Source: Microcoleus sp. FACHB-68 (GTDB lineage Bacteria; Cyanobacteriota; Cyanobacteriia; Cyanobacteriales; Oscillatoriaceae). Taken from it: a stretch of DNA of 64,000 nt. Location: assembly GCF_014695715.1 (NCBI RefSeq), contig NZ_JACJOT010000008.1, forward strand, positions 868,001 to 932,000, in the 5' to 3' direction. The notes under the pieces were generated by a model that had not been told where the DNA came from, did no database searches, and saw only the letters and a list, made by a program, of their open reading frames with translations. Shown piece after piece: positions 16,901 to 25,389 of this stretch. Every line of letters begins with the position of its first letter. Within the stretch, counting starts at the first letter, position 1. Made by a program: the position numbers and the translations under genes.

Positions 16901-19012
16901 ATCGGGATCTTCTTCCTCTATAGAAGTTGGCAGCAGATTTTCATCGGGTGAGGCTGGGATGTAGCTGTCTGCCGCCCAGTCGTCAAAAAGATTTAGGGCA
17001 TCGGGTTCCTGACTGGTTTGCGGTGCCGGCTCTTTTTTAGCTTTGCGAGGCTTTGCCTCTGCGGGTTGTTTCGTGGGTGTGGGGGCTGCCGGTTCGGGGA
17101 ATAAGTCCGAGGGCGTTTCCTGTACTTCTAGATTGTCTACTCTACTGGCAGCAACCTCTGTCACTGATGCCGGTTCGGAAACAACTTGTGAGGGGTTGAT
17201 CTCAACTTCTGCGGGTTTTTCTTGAAATAAATCTTCAAGATTCTCAGGACTTTGATCCGCTGCCGGCTCGTCTTCAAAAAATAGAAATTCTTCGAGTGAC
17301 TGCGCTGCTGGCTCGGTAGTTTGAGCCGGCACAGATGTCTCAATGCTTTCCTCAGCCGGTTCTGTAAAGCCCTCAAATAATGCTTCTTCAAATAGATTTA
17401 AACCGGCACTTTCTGACGGGACTGGGGCTGCCTCTGCCGGTTGAGCCGGCACCGCTTCTTCATCAACCCCAAATAAATTGTCATACAGATTGTTAAGCTG
17501 TTGCTCCATGACGGCTGTATCTTCCCCAGCACTTAACCCAGCTTCTGTTGGGGAAGTTTCAGGGGTGGGCGCGGCTGATTCTTCTTGCCATTCTGCGCCC
17601 AGCAAATCCAGCCAAGCATCAAAATCTTCTTGCTCTGGTGCTGTTGCTTCCGAGTCAATGGCTGTTGCCGATGAGAGGGCATCAACTGACTGGGTGGAGT
17701 TGGCAGATCCTACTTCCAAATCCATCAGCAATTCTTCGATAACTGCCTGATTGTCTGGGGCGCTGGGCGCTGGTTCTACAGAAGAGAGGGCTGCCGGCTC
17801 TTCTACTGGGCTTTGCCGTTCAACCGATTCTTGACTTGCCCGTGCAGAGTTCTGATCTTGTCCGCTTTTGCCCCCTTTCTGTGCCGGTGTTGTGGTGGAT
17901 TCAGCGCTACGTCGTTTTGCTTTAGTCTGGGCTTGTGCTTCAGTTGCTTTTGCTTGTGCCGGTGGTGGAGACACCTCGCGCTTTTTCTTGGCCTCGCTGG
18001 CCGGCAATTTGGCTTGAGAAGCTGTTGAGGAGGGAATTTCGCCCGATGCCGGTTCTAGATTTGCCACCGGCGTTGGTGATTGCAAAAAGCCGGCTGCTTC
18101 TTGCCCTAACTTTAGCGCCAGGTGATTAACCAAGTGAGAAAACATGGTTTCACCCTGTTGCCCCAAGCTGTGCATCTTTTCCAGTCCAGTGGACAAAGAC
18201 TCTTCATAGCCGTGAACATTCCGCAGCAGCGCTTCAAAGACGACACTGATGGTAGAATCGAGCGTCAATAATAGCTCGTCGCTTTTCTGCTGTAGCGCCC
18301 GCATTTGCTCTAGGCGCTGGCGTGGGTGAAGGGGTGCGGCAGAAACTTGCCGGTATGCGGCGGATGGGTCCCACACCGGGATATAGGGAACTGACTCAGG
18401 TTCACCGGCTCCTTCTAAGGCGGGGCTTTGGTAGCCGGTTACCGATTCATAATTTAAAAGCTGGTGTTCTATATTATTGAGAGTCTGGCTAACTTGCTGA
18501 GTCAGACTCTCGTGCACACGCCCCATTAACCCTTGCAAAAATTCTGAAATGATTTGCTGCTGGTAAGCCGACTGTTGGGCTAGAGTTTGCTGCTGCTGTC
18601 GCTGTGCCTCTAGTTGCCGGATTTCTTTAAGCAGGGTGTTGCGTTCGCGCTGCAAGGCTTCTAAGTCTGCCTGCAAGGGCTGCATGAGGTTAGCGCGTAA
18701 CCCCATCATGTCTTGCACAACCGATTGTAATACCTGTTCAATGGCAACCGGATCGGCGGTGTTTTGTGTTGTCAGGGAACTTTGAACCGGCTGGATGTTT
18801 GTTGCCGGCGGTGCTATGGCGGTTTGAGCCATGAAGTCATTTGCGGCGATTTGTTGCCGCAGTTCTACCAGATAGCTGCGAGTTCGTTCTAGAACCCGAC
18901 GCGAGTCTTTTGCAGTTTCTCCCATCCACGGCAAGCGCGGACTCGGCTGCCGCAGCACCCCGTCAATATCAGCGATCAGTTCTTGAATTCGATCCAGATG
19001 AGAACTCACCAT
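13943..19012 (-). CDS. Giant protein with coiled-coil N-terminus, acidic disordered linker and Hsp70/actin-like ATPase domain
   Basis: 1689 residues. About 1-300 are helical, with a Gln-rich coiled coil (105-165). About 305-1080 are a low-complexity acidic Pro/Ala/Ser/Glu linker that contains three near-copies of a STLDDLFASL motif at about 905-1015. From about 1085 an actin-fold ATPase begins with IWYLGIDFGSTGLSAALLN (phosphate-1 loop). A phosphate-2-like segment ILSAGAVTSELALVNLP and an adenosine-like segment AICTGATASLPAIARWL follow. A helical C-terminal region of about 150 residues completes it. Canonical Hsp70 DLGGGT and GGSTRIP motifs are altered, so chaperone activity is doubtful. No signal peptide or membrane segment is seen, so it is probably cytoplasmic. 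Family function is unknown. It stands alone, with its own terminator. Confidence 0.72.
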   Translation of the reverse strand: MVSSHLDRIQELIADIDGVLRQPSPRLPWMGETAKDSRRVLERTRSYLVELRQQIAANDFMAQTAIAPPATNIQPVQSSLTTQNTADPVAIEQVLQSVVQDMMGLRANLMQPLQADLEALQRERNTLLKEIRQLEAQRQQQQTLAQQSAYQQQIISEFLQGLMGRVHESLTQQVSQTLNNIEHQLLNYESVTGYQSPALEGAGEPESVPYIPVWDPSAAYRQVSAAPLHPRQRLEQMRALQQKSDELLLTLDSTISVVFEALLRNVHGYEESLSTGLEKMHSLGQQGETMFSHLVNHLALKLGQEAAGFLQSPTPVANLEPASGEIPSSTASQAKLPASEAKKKREVSPPPAQAKATEAQAQTKAKRRSAESTTTPAQKGGKSGQDQNSARASQESVERQSPVEEPAALSSVEPAPSAPDNQAVIEELLMDLEVGSANSTQSVDALSSATAIDSEATAPEQEDFDAWLDLLGAEWQEESAAPTPETSPTEAGLSAGEDTAVMEQQLNNLYDNLFGVDEEAVPAQPAEAAPVPSESAGLNLFEEALFEGFTEPAEESIETSVPAQTTEPAAQSLEEFLFFEDEPAADQSPENLEDLFQEKPAEVEINPSQVVSEPASVTEVAASRVDNLEVQETPSDLFPEPAAPTPTKQPAEAKPRKAKKEPAPQTSQEPDALNLFDDWAADSYIPASPDENLLPTSIEEEDPDRALAVKITTLQQLQNDLSSLEGFDDFSAEALNVPADLDVAVNEWTPEKPGSSLEPTPTPPERLPQQNWESTPLGQWTEEIEVSQAPAPPSSPNLGASPDELSVSDLAATPEEEALLASVDDWFAELAGESEALPADWADSNPPLPPTNTPNMTLEEAFASMSSATASSRAPQDLFESTDSKAKAISSEPSTEDAGSSTLDDLFASLTEEPPAPVEGEAADLFEPQNWNPDTTGTVSPDDMGTSTLDDLFASLNEDFPVSPEPALTETAAVNGEDMGTSTLDNLLASLNEDFPVPLESEKPRPVGNLTDMLADEALPPAEPAPPDSSSEKKKNLEPANLLEVFESATSEPAGVAGNRLPQKDEVTQPVAKAQPPAVVVEEEPGEKIWYLGIDFGSTGLSAALLNCQSCEVYPVYWMATEPAESGVPVERSFRLPTAVYQPDMSAQGSGVENSTEMQLEHFKPYLKVGITGTKIEGNALTHSALPWEPILQWSAGQEIPLSWLQQALTGLLATLNPLKNHPETALLTGAAGLESATFNSALTQLAGVFLNQPAQWPDSYSFNLREAVLGAGLVRRAEQIVVVEDAIATVLSVVRGAAGETLSVPSSVSQKLDLFNADWLGETLILSAGAVTSELALVNLPANLQDLTYSDFNFLSCPYAGDAIDQDIICQLLLKGEPRGKTAFTLPALQDLPQAGQPDLHKRYQLQQLLHGSAEGEALLEAAKHLKVILQHQDRFTLELGNQRWTCTRKELETRVFVPFVQRLNRELNVLLSQTGIQPVAIDQAICTGATASLPAIARWLRQKLPNATIIQDTYQDRRPPACSRIACGLAALPLHPQVFDIHRQQYSDFFLLRELLSAFPNSACNVAEIVRLLERRGINTRACQARIFTILEGALPAGLLPSEIDAVLLNDECRQDPDFLGLNAAPLFYKEDNQTYRPNPQQFQRLRTYFNQLVAGTYQQLEEPFTVDLGQRLQKSASLLDVSAQDW

Positions 19013-19390
19013 AGAACCCCTGGCTAGAACGTGCGTCAGCTAGATTTAAACTCCCGGAAACCCGGCTGTTACTTTCTATCATGCTAGATTTCCCTCAAGT
19101 TTTGAGTGATCTCTCCCGCTTGTGGGGGCGGTGATCGCCGGCATCTAGCATGAGTGCCGGTTGAGTATACTATACTCTATGCTTCTGGCCAAGTTCTTTG
19201 TGATTGACTGGGAAAGGGGAGAAAGGTTTTTACAGATTTAATCGTATTTTTTGGTTGAGCCGGTGGCGCGGATGGGTAGGTGTTTGCCAGAGAGGGGGGA
19301 TAAAATCGGGTTTAAACTTAGATTGTGCAAGGGTTTGAGGGCAATTATTGCTCGTATTCGATCCGCGCAATCGCTGGAATGCTTACAGAT
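19013..19390. other. Intergenic region upstream of the CRISPR leader
   Basis: Divergent region between the giant minus-strand gene and the CRISPR array. It holds a GC-rich section with GCCGGC motifs (about 19130-19160) and a short AT repeat, TATACTATACTCTAT, near 19166. No gene is supported. Confidence 0.35.
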
Positions 19391-19516
19391 ACTAGATTTT
19401 AGGTTAGTGCCGGTGATGATTTTGTTGACGCAAATCGGGTTGATAAACTACTATAAAGAGGATTCGCGCAACCGCACCTTGAAAACTACATACAGCACGG
19501 TCTTCAGACTCGCGCC
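19391..19516 (+). promoter_or_regulatory. Probable CRISPR leader
   Basis: The 125 bases directly before the first repeat include TTGACG at about 19424, TATAAAG at about 19453 as a possible promoter pair, and a CCTTGAAAACTACATAC segment. Placement as the leader end is supported by repeat polarity: all repeats at this end are perfect, while the opposite end has degenerate copies. Strand of transcription is therefore +, with repeats ending in ATTGAAAC, the usual crRNA 5' handle. Confidence 0.6.
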
Positions 19517-22500
19517 TTGAAATTCACTTGAATCCCTATCAGGGATTGAAACAGTCATGGTCTGAGCATACTTAAAACCACTCACATTGAAATTCACTTG
19601 AATCCCTATCAGGGATTGAAACAAACCTCACTAACGGCTAATTATACGCCAGCCAACTTGAAATTCACTTGAATCCCTATCAGGGATTGAAACAAAGCCT
19701 TCGCGCATTGCCGCTTCACCCTCAATATTGAAATTCACTTGAATCCCTATCAGGGATTGAAACTTGGGATGAGGATAAGAAAGCTGGCAAGCTAGGTAAA
19801 TTGAAATTCACTTGAATCCCTATCAGGGATTGAAACAGACCTGCAACGATTCCTCCACTTAATCGGCGTGGCTTGAAATTCACTTGAATCCCTATCAGGG
19901 ATTGAAACGCAATGCCGATAACAATTGCCGCACTTAAAGCCAGTGGATTGAAATTCACTTGAATCCCTATCAGGGATTGAAACGGGCAAACCCTTCAAAG
20001 CCTGCAAAAATCCCAGCTACTTGAAATTCACTTGAATCCCTATCAGGGATTGAAACACAAGGGTGAGGAGGAAACTATCGGCTTCTGCTAGCATTGAAAT
20101 TCACTTGAATCCCTATCAGGGATTGAAACCAAGTTCCGCCGGCTCTATACCTTGGGCCTTGGCAGTTGAAATTCACTTGAATCCCTATCAGGGATTGAAA
20201 CATCTAACCAAACGAATCGGGGAGCCGAAATGATCAATAAATTGAAATTCACTTGAATCCCTATCAGGGATTGAAACCGATAAATTCCTATCAGAACTAC
20301 CGGCAGAACAATATTTGAAATTCACTTGAATCCCTATCAGGGATTGAAACCACTGCACCACATTTACCAAAGAGCGCGACTGGCTGTTGAAATTCACTTG
20401 AATCCCTATCAGGGATTGAAACAGGGAACCAAGCAGGATAACTGAAAGCAACCAAACTTGAAATTCACTTGAATCCCTATCAGGGATTGAAACCCATAAT
20501 TGGGCTGAGGATAGATGGCTTCTTTCTCTTGAAATTCACTTGAATCCCTATCAGGGATTGAAACCGCTTGGATACGGGGGGGGAAGTTGTCTTTATGCGG
20601 ATTGAAATTCACTTGAATCCCTATCAGGGATTGAAACTTTGCGGTAATACTCGCTAAAGTCCAAATCTTCAGAATTGAAATTCACTTGAATCCCTATCAG
20701 GGATTGAAACAACAGGACATGAACCACAATGAGTCAGATTATCATTGAAATTCACTTGAATCCCTATCAGGGATTGAAACACCTTCTTTGGCTCCATTTG
20801 GCCATAGTTGAACTTGAAATTCACTTGAATCCCTATCAGGGATTGAAACGCATTCAGTAATGCCACCCAGCCATAACCAACGCTAGGTTGAAATTCACTT
20901 GAATCCCTATCAGGGATTGAAACTGATTACCATTCCCAAAGAGGGCATTAATTGGCACTTGAAATTCACTTGAATCCCTATCAGGGATTGAAACTGAGCA
21001 ATCATATATTTTCGCGCTTGCTATTCTTGCTTGAAATTCACTTGAATCCCTATCAGGGATTGAAACCAGTGATCCATCCTAACTCCCTAGAACGAAGACT
21101 ATTGAAATTCACTTGAATCCCTATCAGGGATTGAAACTCTTCTTCTATGCTTTCGTATGTAAAATGGCCTGGGTTGAAATTCACTTGAATCCCTATCAGG
21201 GATTGAAACTGAGTTTGGAATCGAAGATAAAATATAAATCTGGTTGAAATTCACTTGAATCCCTATCAGGGATTGAAACGCACTGGCTTTCATTGGGATA
21301 TGAATCAGAATATGTTGAAATTCACTTGAATCCCTATCAGGGATTGAAACTGGCTTTCCTGTGCGAAAGCAAATCTAGTTTTTATCCTTGAAATTCACTT
21401 GAATCCCTATCAGGGATTGAAACGGCTTTGGCGTACAAAATCCTTAGCTCTGTTTGGCAACTTGAAATTCACTTGAATCCCTATCAGGGATTGAAACCAA
21501 TCACTAAATAGCCCAGGCCATTTTACATACGAACTTGAAATTCACTTGAATCCCTATCAGGGATTGAAACTAGATTTTCCTTGAATTCTACTCGCGTGTA
21601 TTTGCGTGTGCTTGAAATTCACTTGAATCCCTATCAGGGATTGAAACTTTGTGTCTGCTCACAATCCATGTGTCATACGTTTCGGCTTGAAATTCACTTG
21701 AATCCCTATCAGGGATTGAAACGATGCTTCGGCAGGACGAGGTGCAGTAGCACCCCATTGAAATTCACTTGAATCCCTATCAGGGATTGAAACTAGCTCC
21801 CCTTGGCGCTTGGTATGCCGACAGCACTTGAAATTCACTTGAATCCCTATCAGGGATTGAAACAGCATCCGAATCTGGGCATCGACCTGCTTTGTATTGA
21901 AATTCACTTGAATCCCTATCAGGGATTGAAACAATCCCATCGGATTTATCTGGTGGATTGTTAGCACTTGAAATTCACTTGAATCCCTATCAGGGATTGA
22001 AACCGAGTAACGACCCAACAAGGGTTCGACAGCACTCTTGAAATTCACTTGAATCCCTATCAGGGATTGAAACCTGATGTAATCACGAGCAAAGTAACCA
22101 GGCTTAACTTGAAATTCACTTGAATCCCTATCAGGGATTGAAACCTAGCTCACCGGCATCACATTCGTGCGATGCCTCTTGAAATTCACTTGAATCCCTA
22201 TCAGGGATTGAAACGAGTGAGGTGTCGAGTGGAGGTGTCGAGTCAGACCTTGAAATTCACTTGAATCCCTATCAGGGATTGAAACTATGTAGGCTTACAC
22301 CCTGGATTACTTAGGTAGCTTGAAATTCACTTGAATCCCTATCAGGGATTGAAACCACTTACCACTTGAGTGTCAAGTGTTGCCGCCAACTTGAAATTCA
22401 CTTGAATCCCTATCAGGGATTGAAACTGCAGTAGGAACCGTAAAGAGTTGTTGCGCGTTCCTTGAAATTCACTTGAATCCCTATCAGGGATTGAAACCTA

Positions 22501-24974
22501 TGAACTAAATACGCTCCGTTCCATAGCTAATGTTGAAATTCACTTGAATCCCTATCAGGGATTGAAACGTTGCGAAAGGCGTATTAATTCTTTCCAGCGA
22601 TTGGGTAGATTGAAATTCACTTGAATCCCTATCAGGGATTGAAACAAAAAAGTGGCAATTACATTTTTGGCCAATTTGATGCCTTGAAATTCACTTGAAT
22701 CCCTATCAGGGATTGAAACTAAGCCAGCATTCAGGACTGACATTTTGGGTCAATTGAAATTCACTTGAATCCCTATCAGGGATTGAAACAAGTAAATTTT
22801 TATAACTTGCTATTCTCCATATAATTGAAATTCACTTGAATCCCTATCAGGGATTGAAACTACCAAGACAAACCGAGACAGGACTTTCCCGTGTAATACA
22901 CTTGAAATTCACTTGAATCCCTATCAGGGATTGAAACGGGTTTCAAAGCAAAAAATTTTTCGCATTCCTCTTGAAATTCACTTGAATCCCTATCAGGGAT
23001 TGAAACACATTTCTTCACAACAGGATTGCAATCCAGCAAAGTTGAAATTCACTTGAATCCCTATCAGGGATTGAAACTACAAGCGGTATACAAAAGGCAA
23101 AACGACGAAAAGACTTGAAATTCACTTGAATCCCTATCAGGGATTGAAACACATTTCTTCACAACAGGATCACAATGTAGCAAATTGAAATTCACTTGAA
23201 TCCCTATCAGGGATTGAAACTGATGGTGTTGAAATTTCAAGCAACTACCATCGGTTGAAATTCACTTGAATCCCTATCAGGGATTGAAACGGCTCTGGCT
23301 TTCATGGGCAACCGATACCCGCAACTGCGTTGAAATTCACTTGAATCCCTATCAGGGATTGAAACCTCAGCGCTATCAGCATCTTTCATCCAGGATTCGC
23401 CTTGAAATTCACTTGAATCCCTATCAGGGATTGAAACTCGTATGTGAAATGGCCTGGGCTATTGAGTGACTGCTTGAAATTCACTTGAATCCCTATCAGG
23501 GATTGAAACATCTTCGGGATGAATATAAAATTCTTCATAGAATCATCTTGAAATTCACTTGAATCCCTATCAGGGATTGAAACGTTTCTCTTATTCTGCC
23601 GGCACTCCCTGCACTGGCTACTTGAAATTCACTTGAATCCCTATCAGGGATTGAAACTTAAACTCTTGGAAGAAGAATAAAGAGCATGAGTGCTTGAAAT
23701 TCACTTGAATCCCTATCAGGGATTGAAACACTGAATCGGCAGGCTTGAATGATTTTGCAAATAGTCCAATACTTGAAATTCACTTGAATCCCTATCAGGG
23801 ATTGAAACAGTGAGTAGAGCGGAGCCGGACTGAGGAGCGTACACCTTGAAATTCACTTGAATCCCTATCAGGGATTGAAACGACTAATCAAGCGGAAGTT
23901 AAGGAAGCGCGGCAGGCTTGAAATTCACTTGAATCCCTATCAGGGATTGAAACCCTGACCATCTAACGAATTTTTGCGGTTTAATAAGCTTGAAATTCAC
24001 TTGAATCCCTATCAGGGATTGAAACCATTTCCCAGATAGCGTCCTCCCGCGCCGGCGCAAACTTGAAATTCACTTGAATCCCTATCAGGGATTGAAACGA
24101 TCTCTTCCACGTCGATAAACCTAACATCCATAGCCTTGAAATTCACTTGAATCCCTATCAGGGATTGAAACGCTAGTAATGCGACGAAAGGTTGCTTGTT
24201 TTAACTTGAAATTCACTTGAATCCCTATCAGGGATTGAAACAAAGCAGTATTGGCCCGCCGGCAAGCCCAAAAATGCTTGAAATTCACTTGAATCCCTAT
24301 CAGGGATTGAAACTTGAGTTTTTCGCTAACTTCTTCCTTCATTTTTCTCCTTGAAATTCACTTGAATCCCTATCAGGGATTGAAACGATGGCGGCTTTGG
24401 CTACTCGCTCTGCTATTTCTTCTTGAAATTCACTTGAATCCCTATCAGGGATTGAAACATTAGATGATGCAGGTATCCGGAACGCAAACAACATCCGCTT
24501 CACTTGAAATTCACTTGAATCCCTATCAGGGATTGAAACGGTTTAGTCCGTGCCGATTTTAGCTGACTTTCTTCTTGAAATTCACTTGAATCCCTATCAG
24601 GGATTGAAACGGTTTAGTCCGTGCCGATTTTAGCTGACTTTCTTCCTTGAAATTCACTTGAATCCCTATCAGGGATTGAAACGATACCCACCCCAAAATG
24701 CTACGCTGTGGCATTCATCTTGAAATTCACTTGAATCCCTATCAGGGATTGAAACGTGGTGCTTTCAAGCGTGTAAAAGTGAATTTTTACCTTGAAATTC
24801 ACTTGAATCCCTATCAGGGATTGAAACAGTTAATCCCGTTAGTGTGGTGATGCCGGCAATCCTTGAAATTCACTTGAATCCCTATCAGGGATTGAAACTT
24901 AAAATATAGCCCTAAAGCTACGGCTGCATTGTGCCGACTTGAAATTCACTTGAGTCCCTGAAAGGGATTGAAAC
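19517..24974 (+). CRISPR. Large CRISPR array, 76 repeats, no cas genes nearby
   Basis: I counted 75 identical 36-base repeats, starting TTGAAATTCACTTG and ending AGGGATTGAAAC, plus a variant final repeat at 24939-24974. Spacers are about 34-39 bases. The repeat contains a perfect stem AATCCCT-ATC-AGGGATT followed by an 8-base ATTGAAAC handle, typical of Cas6-processed type I or type III repeats in cyanobacteria. The variant repeat changes the loop from ATC to GAA but keeps the stem. No cas1, cas2, cas6 or effector gene exists in the 64 kb, so the array must rely on distant cas genes. Open frames inside it on either strand are repeat translations, not genes. Confidence 0.98.
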
Positions 24975-25010
24975 AAGCAGACGATATCGCCTTTAACTAC
25001 ACCCGTCAAC

Positions 25011-25046
25011 TTGAAATTCAATAGAATTATTGAAAGAGATTAAAGT
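25011..25046 (+). repeat. Decayed terminal CRISPR repeat
   Basis: After one more spacer-length stretch (24975-25010) the sequence TTGAAATTCA is intact, followed by a diverged half in which GAATTATTGAAAGAGATTAAAG replaces the stem and handle, broken here only for description. It is recognisable by its first ten bases and by spacing, and marks the ancestral trailer end of the array. Confidence 0.75.
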
Positions 25047-25061
25047 TTATAAGTGCTATGC

Positions 25062-25156
25062 TATAGCGGTCTTTAGAAATATGAGTGCAAGCTTATAGTG
25101 TGGGTGAAGAGAGGATCGGGGCAAACTGTACCAAACCTAAAAGATAAACCGCTATA
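25062..25156. repeat. TATAGCGGT / ACCGCTATA inverted repeat
   Basis: Nine-base inverted arms at 25062-25070 and 25148-25156 lie just beyond the array trailer. The arms enclose about 77 bases with no ORF. This could be a small non-autonomous element or simply a hairpin; no target-site duplication was identified. Confidence 0.35.
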
Positions 25157-25221
25157 AGCGCTAAAAAGATACCCCCGCAATATCTCTACATGAATCATCT
25201 TGAGCGGCAAATATTGACTTA

Positions 25222-25350
25222 TTAACAAATATTACTCAGAAAACCGGCATTAACCTGAATCTCTGCCTTAATTTGCCCCCAATCGCTTTCTTCTGACAGG
25301 GGTTGGGCCAGTTTCAGGAAATGCTCAAATTCTTTAAATAAGTCGCTCAT
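25222..25350 (-). CDS. Short ORF (42 aa) downstream of the WD40-STAND gene
   Basis: ATG 25350 to TAA 25222, 42 residues: acidic and amphipathic, beginning MSDLFKEFEHFLKLAQPLSE and ending NAGFLSNIC. GAGAGG stands directly before the start. It begins 39 bases after the stop of the 1644-residue WD40-STAND gene on the same strand, so it may be the last gene of that operon. It has normal amino-acid composition and a predicted helical N-terminus. No family is recognised; a small regulatory partner is possible but unproven. Real gene status is uncertain because of its length. Confidence 0.45.
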   Translation of the reverse strand: MSDLFKEFEHFLKLAQPLSEESDWGQIKAEIQVNAGFLSNIC

Positions 25351-25389
25351 TTCCTCTCACACCGGCTCGGTTATTCTGAATACAACCAG

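Noticed and set aside
15864-16964. Long + strand frames opposite the 1689-residue gene
   Set aside because: They mirror the low-complexity linker of the minus-strand gene, giving Ser/Gly/Ala-rich peptides.
19251-19520. Open frame running into the first CRISPR repeat
   Set aside because: It covers the leader and ends in the repeat; no gene features.
19722-24342. Many frames encoding repeated SIPDRDSSEFQ or SLIGIQVNF peptides
   Set aside because: They are translations of the CRISPR repeat in both directions.
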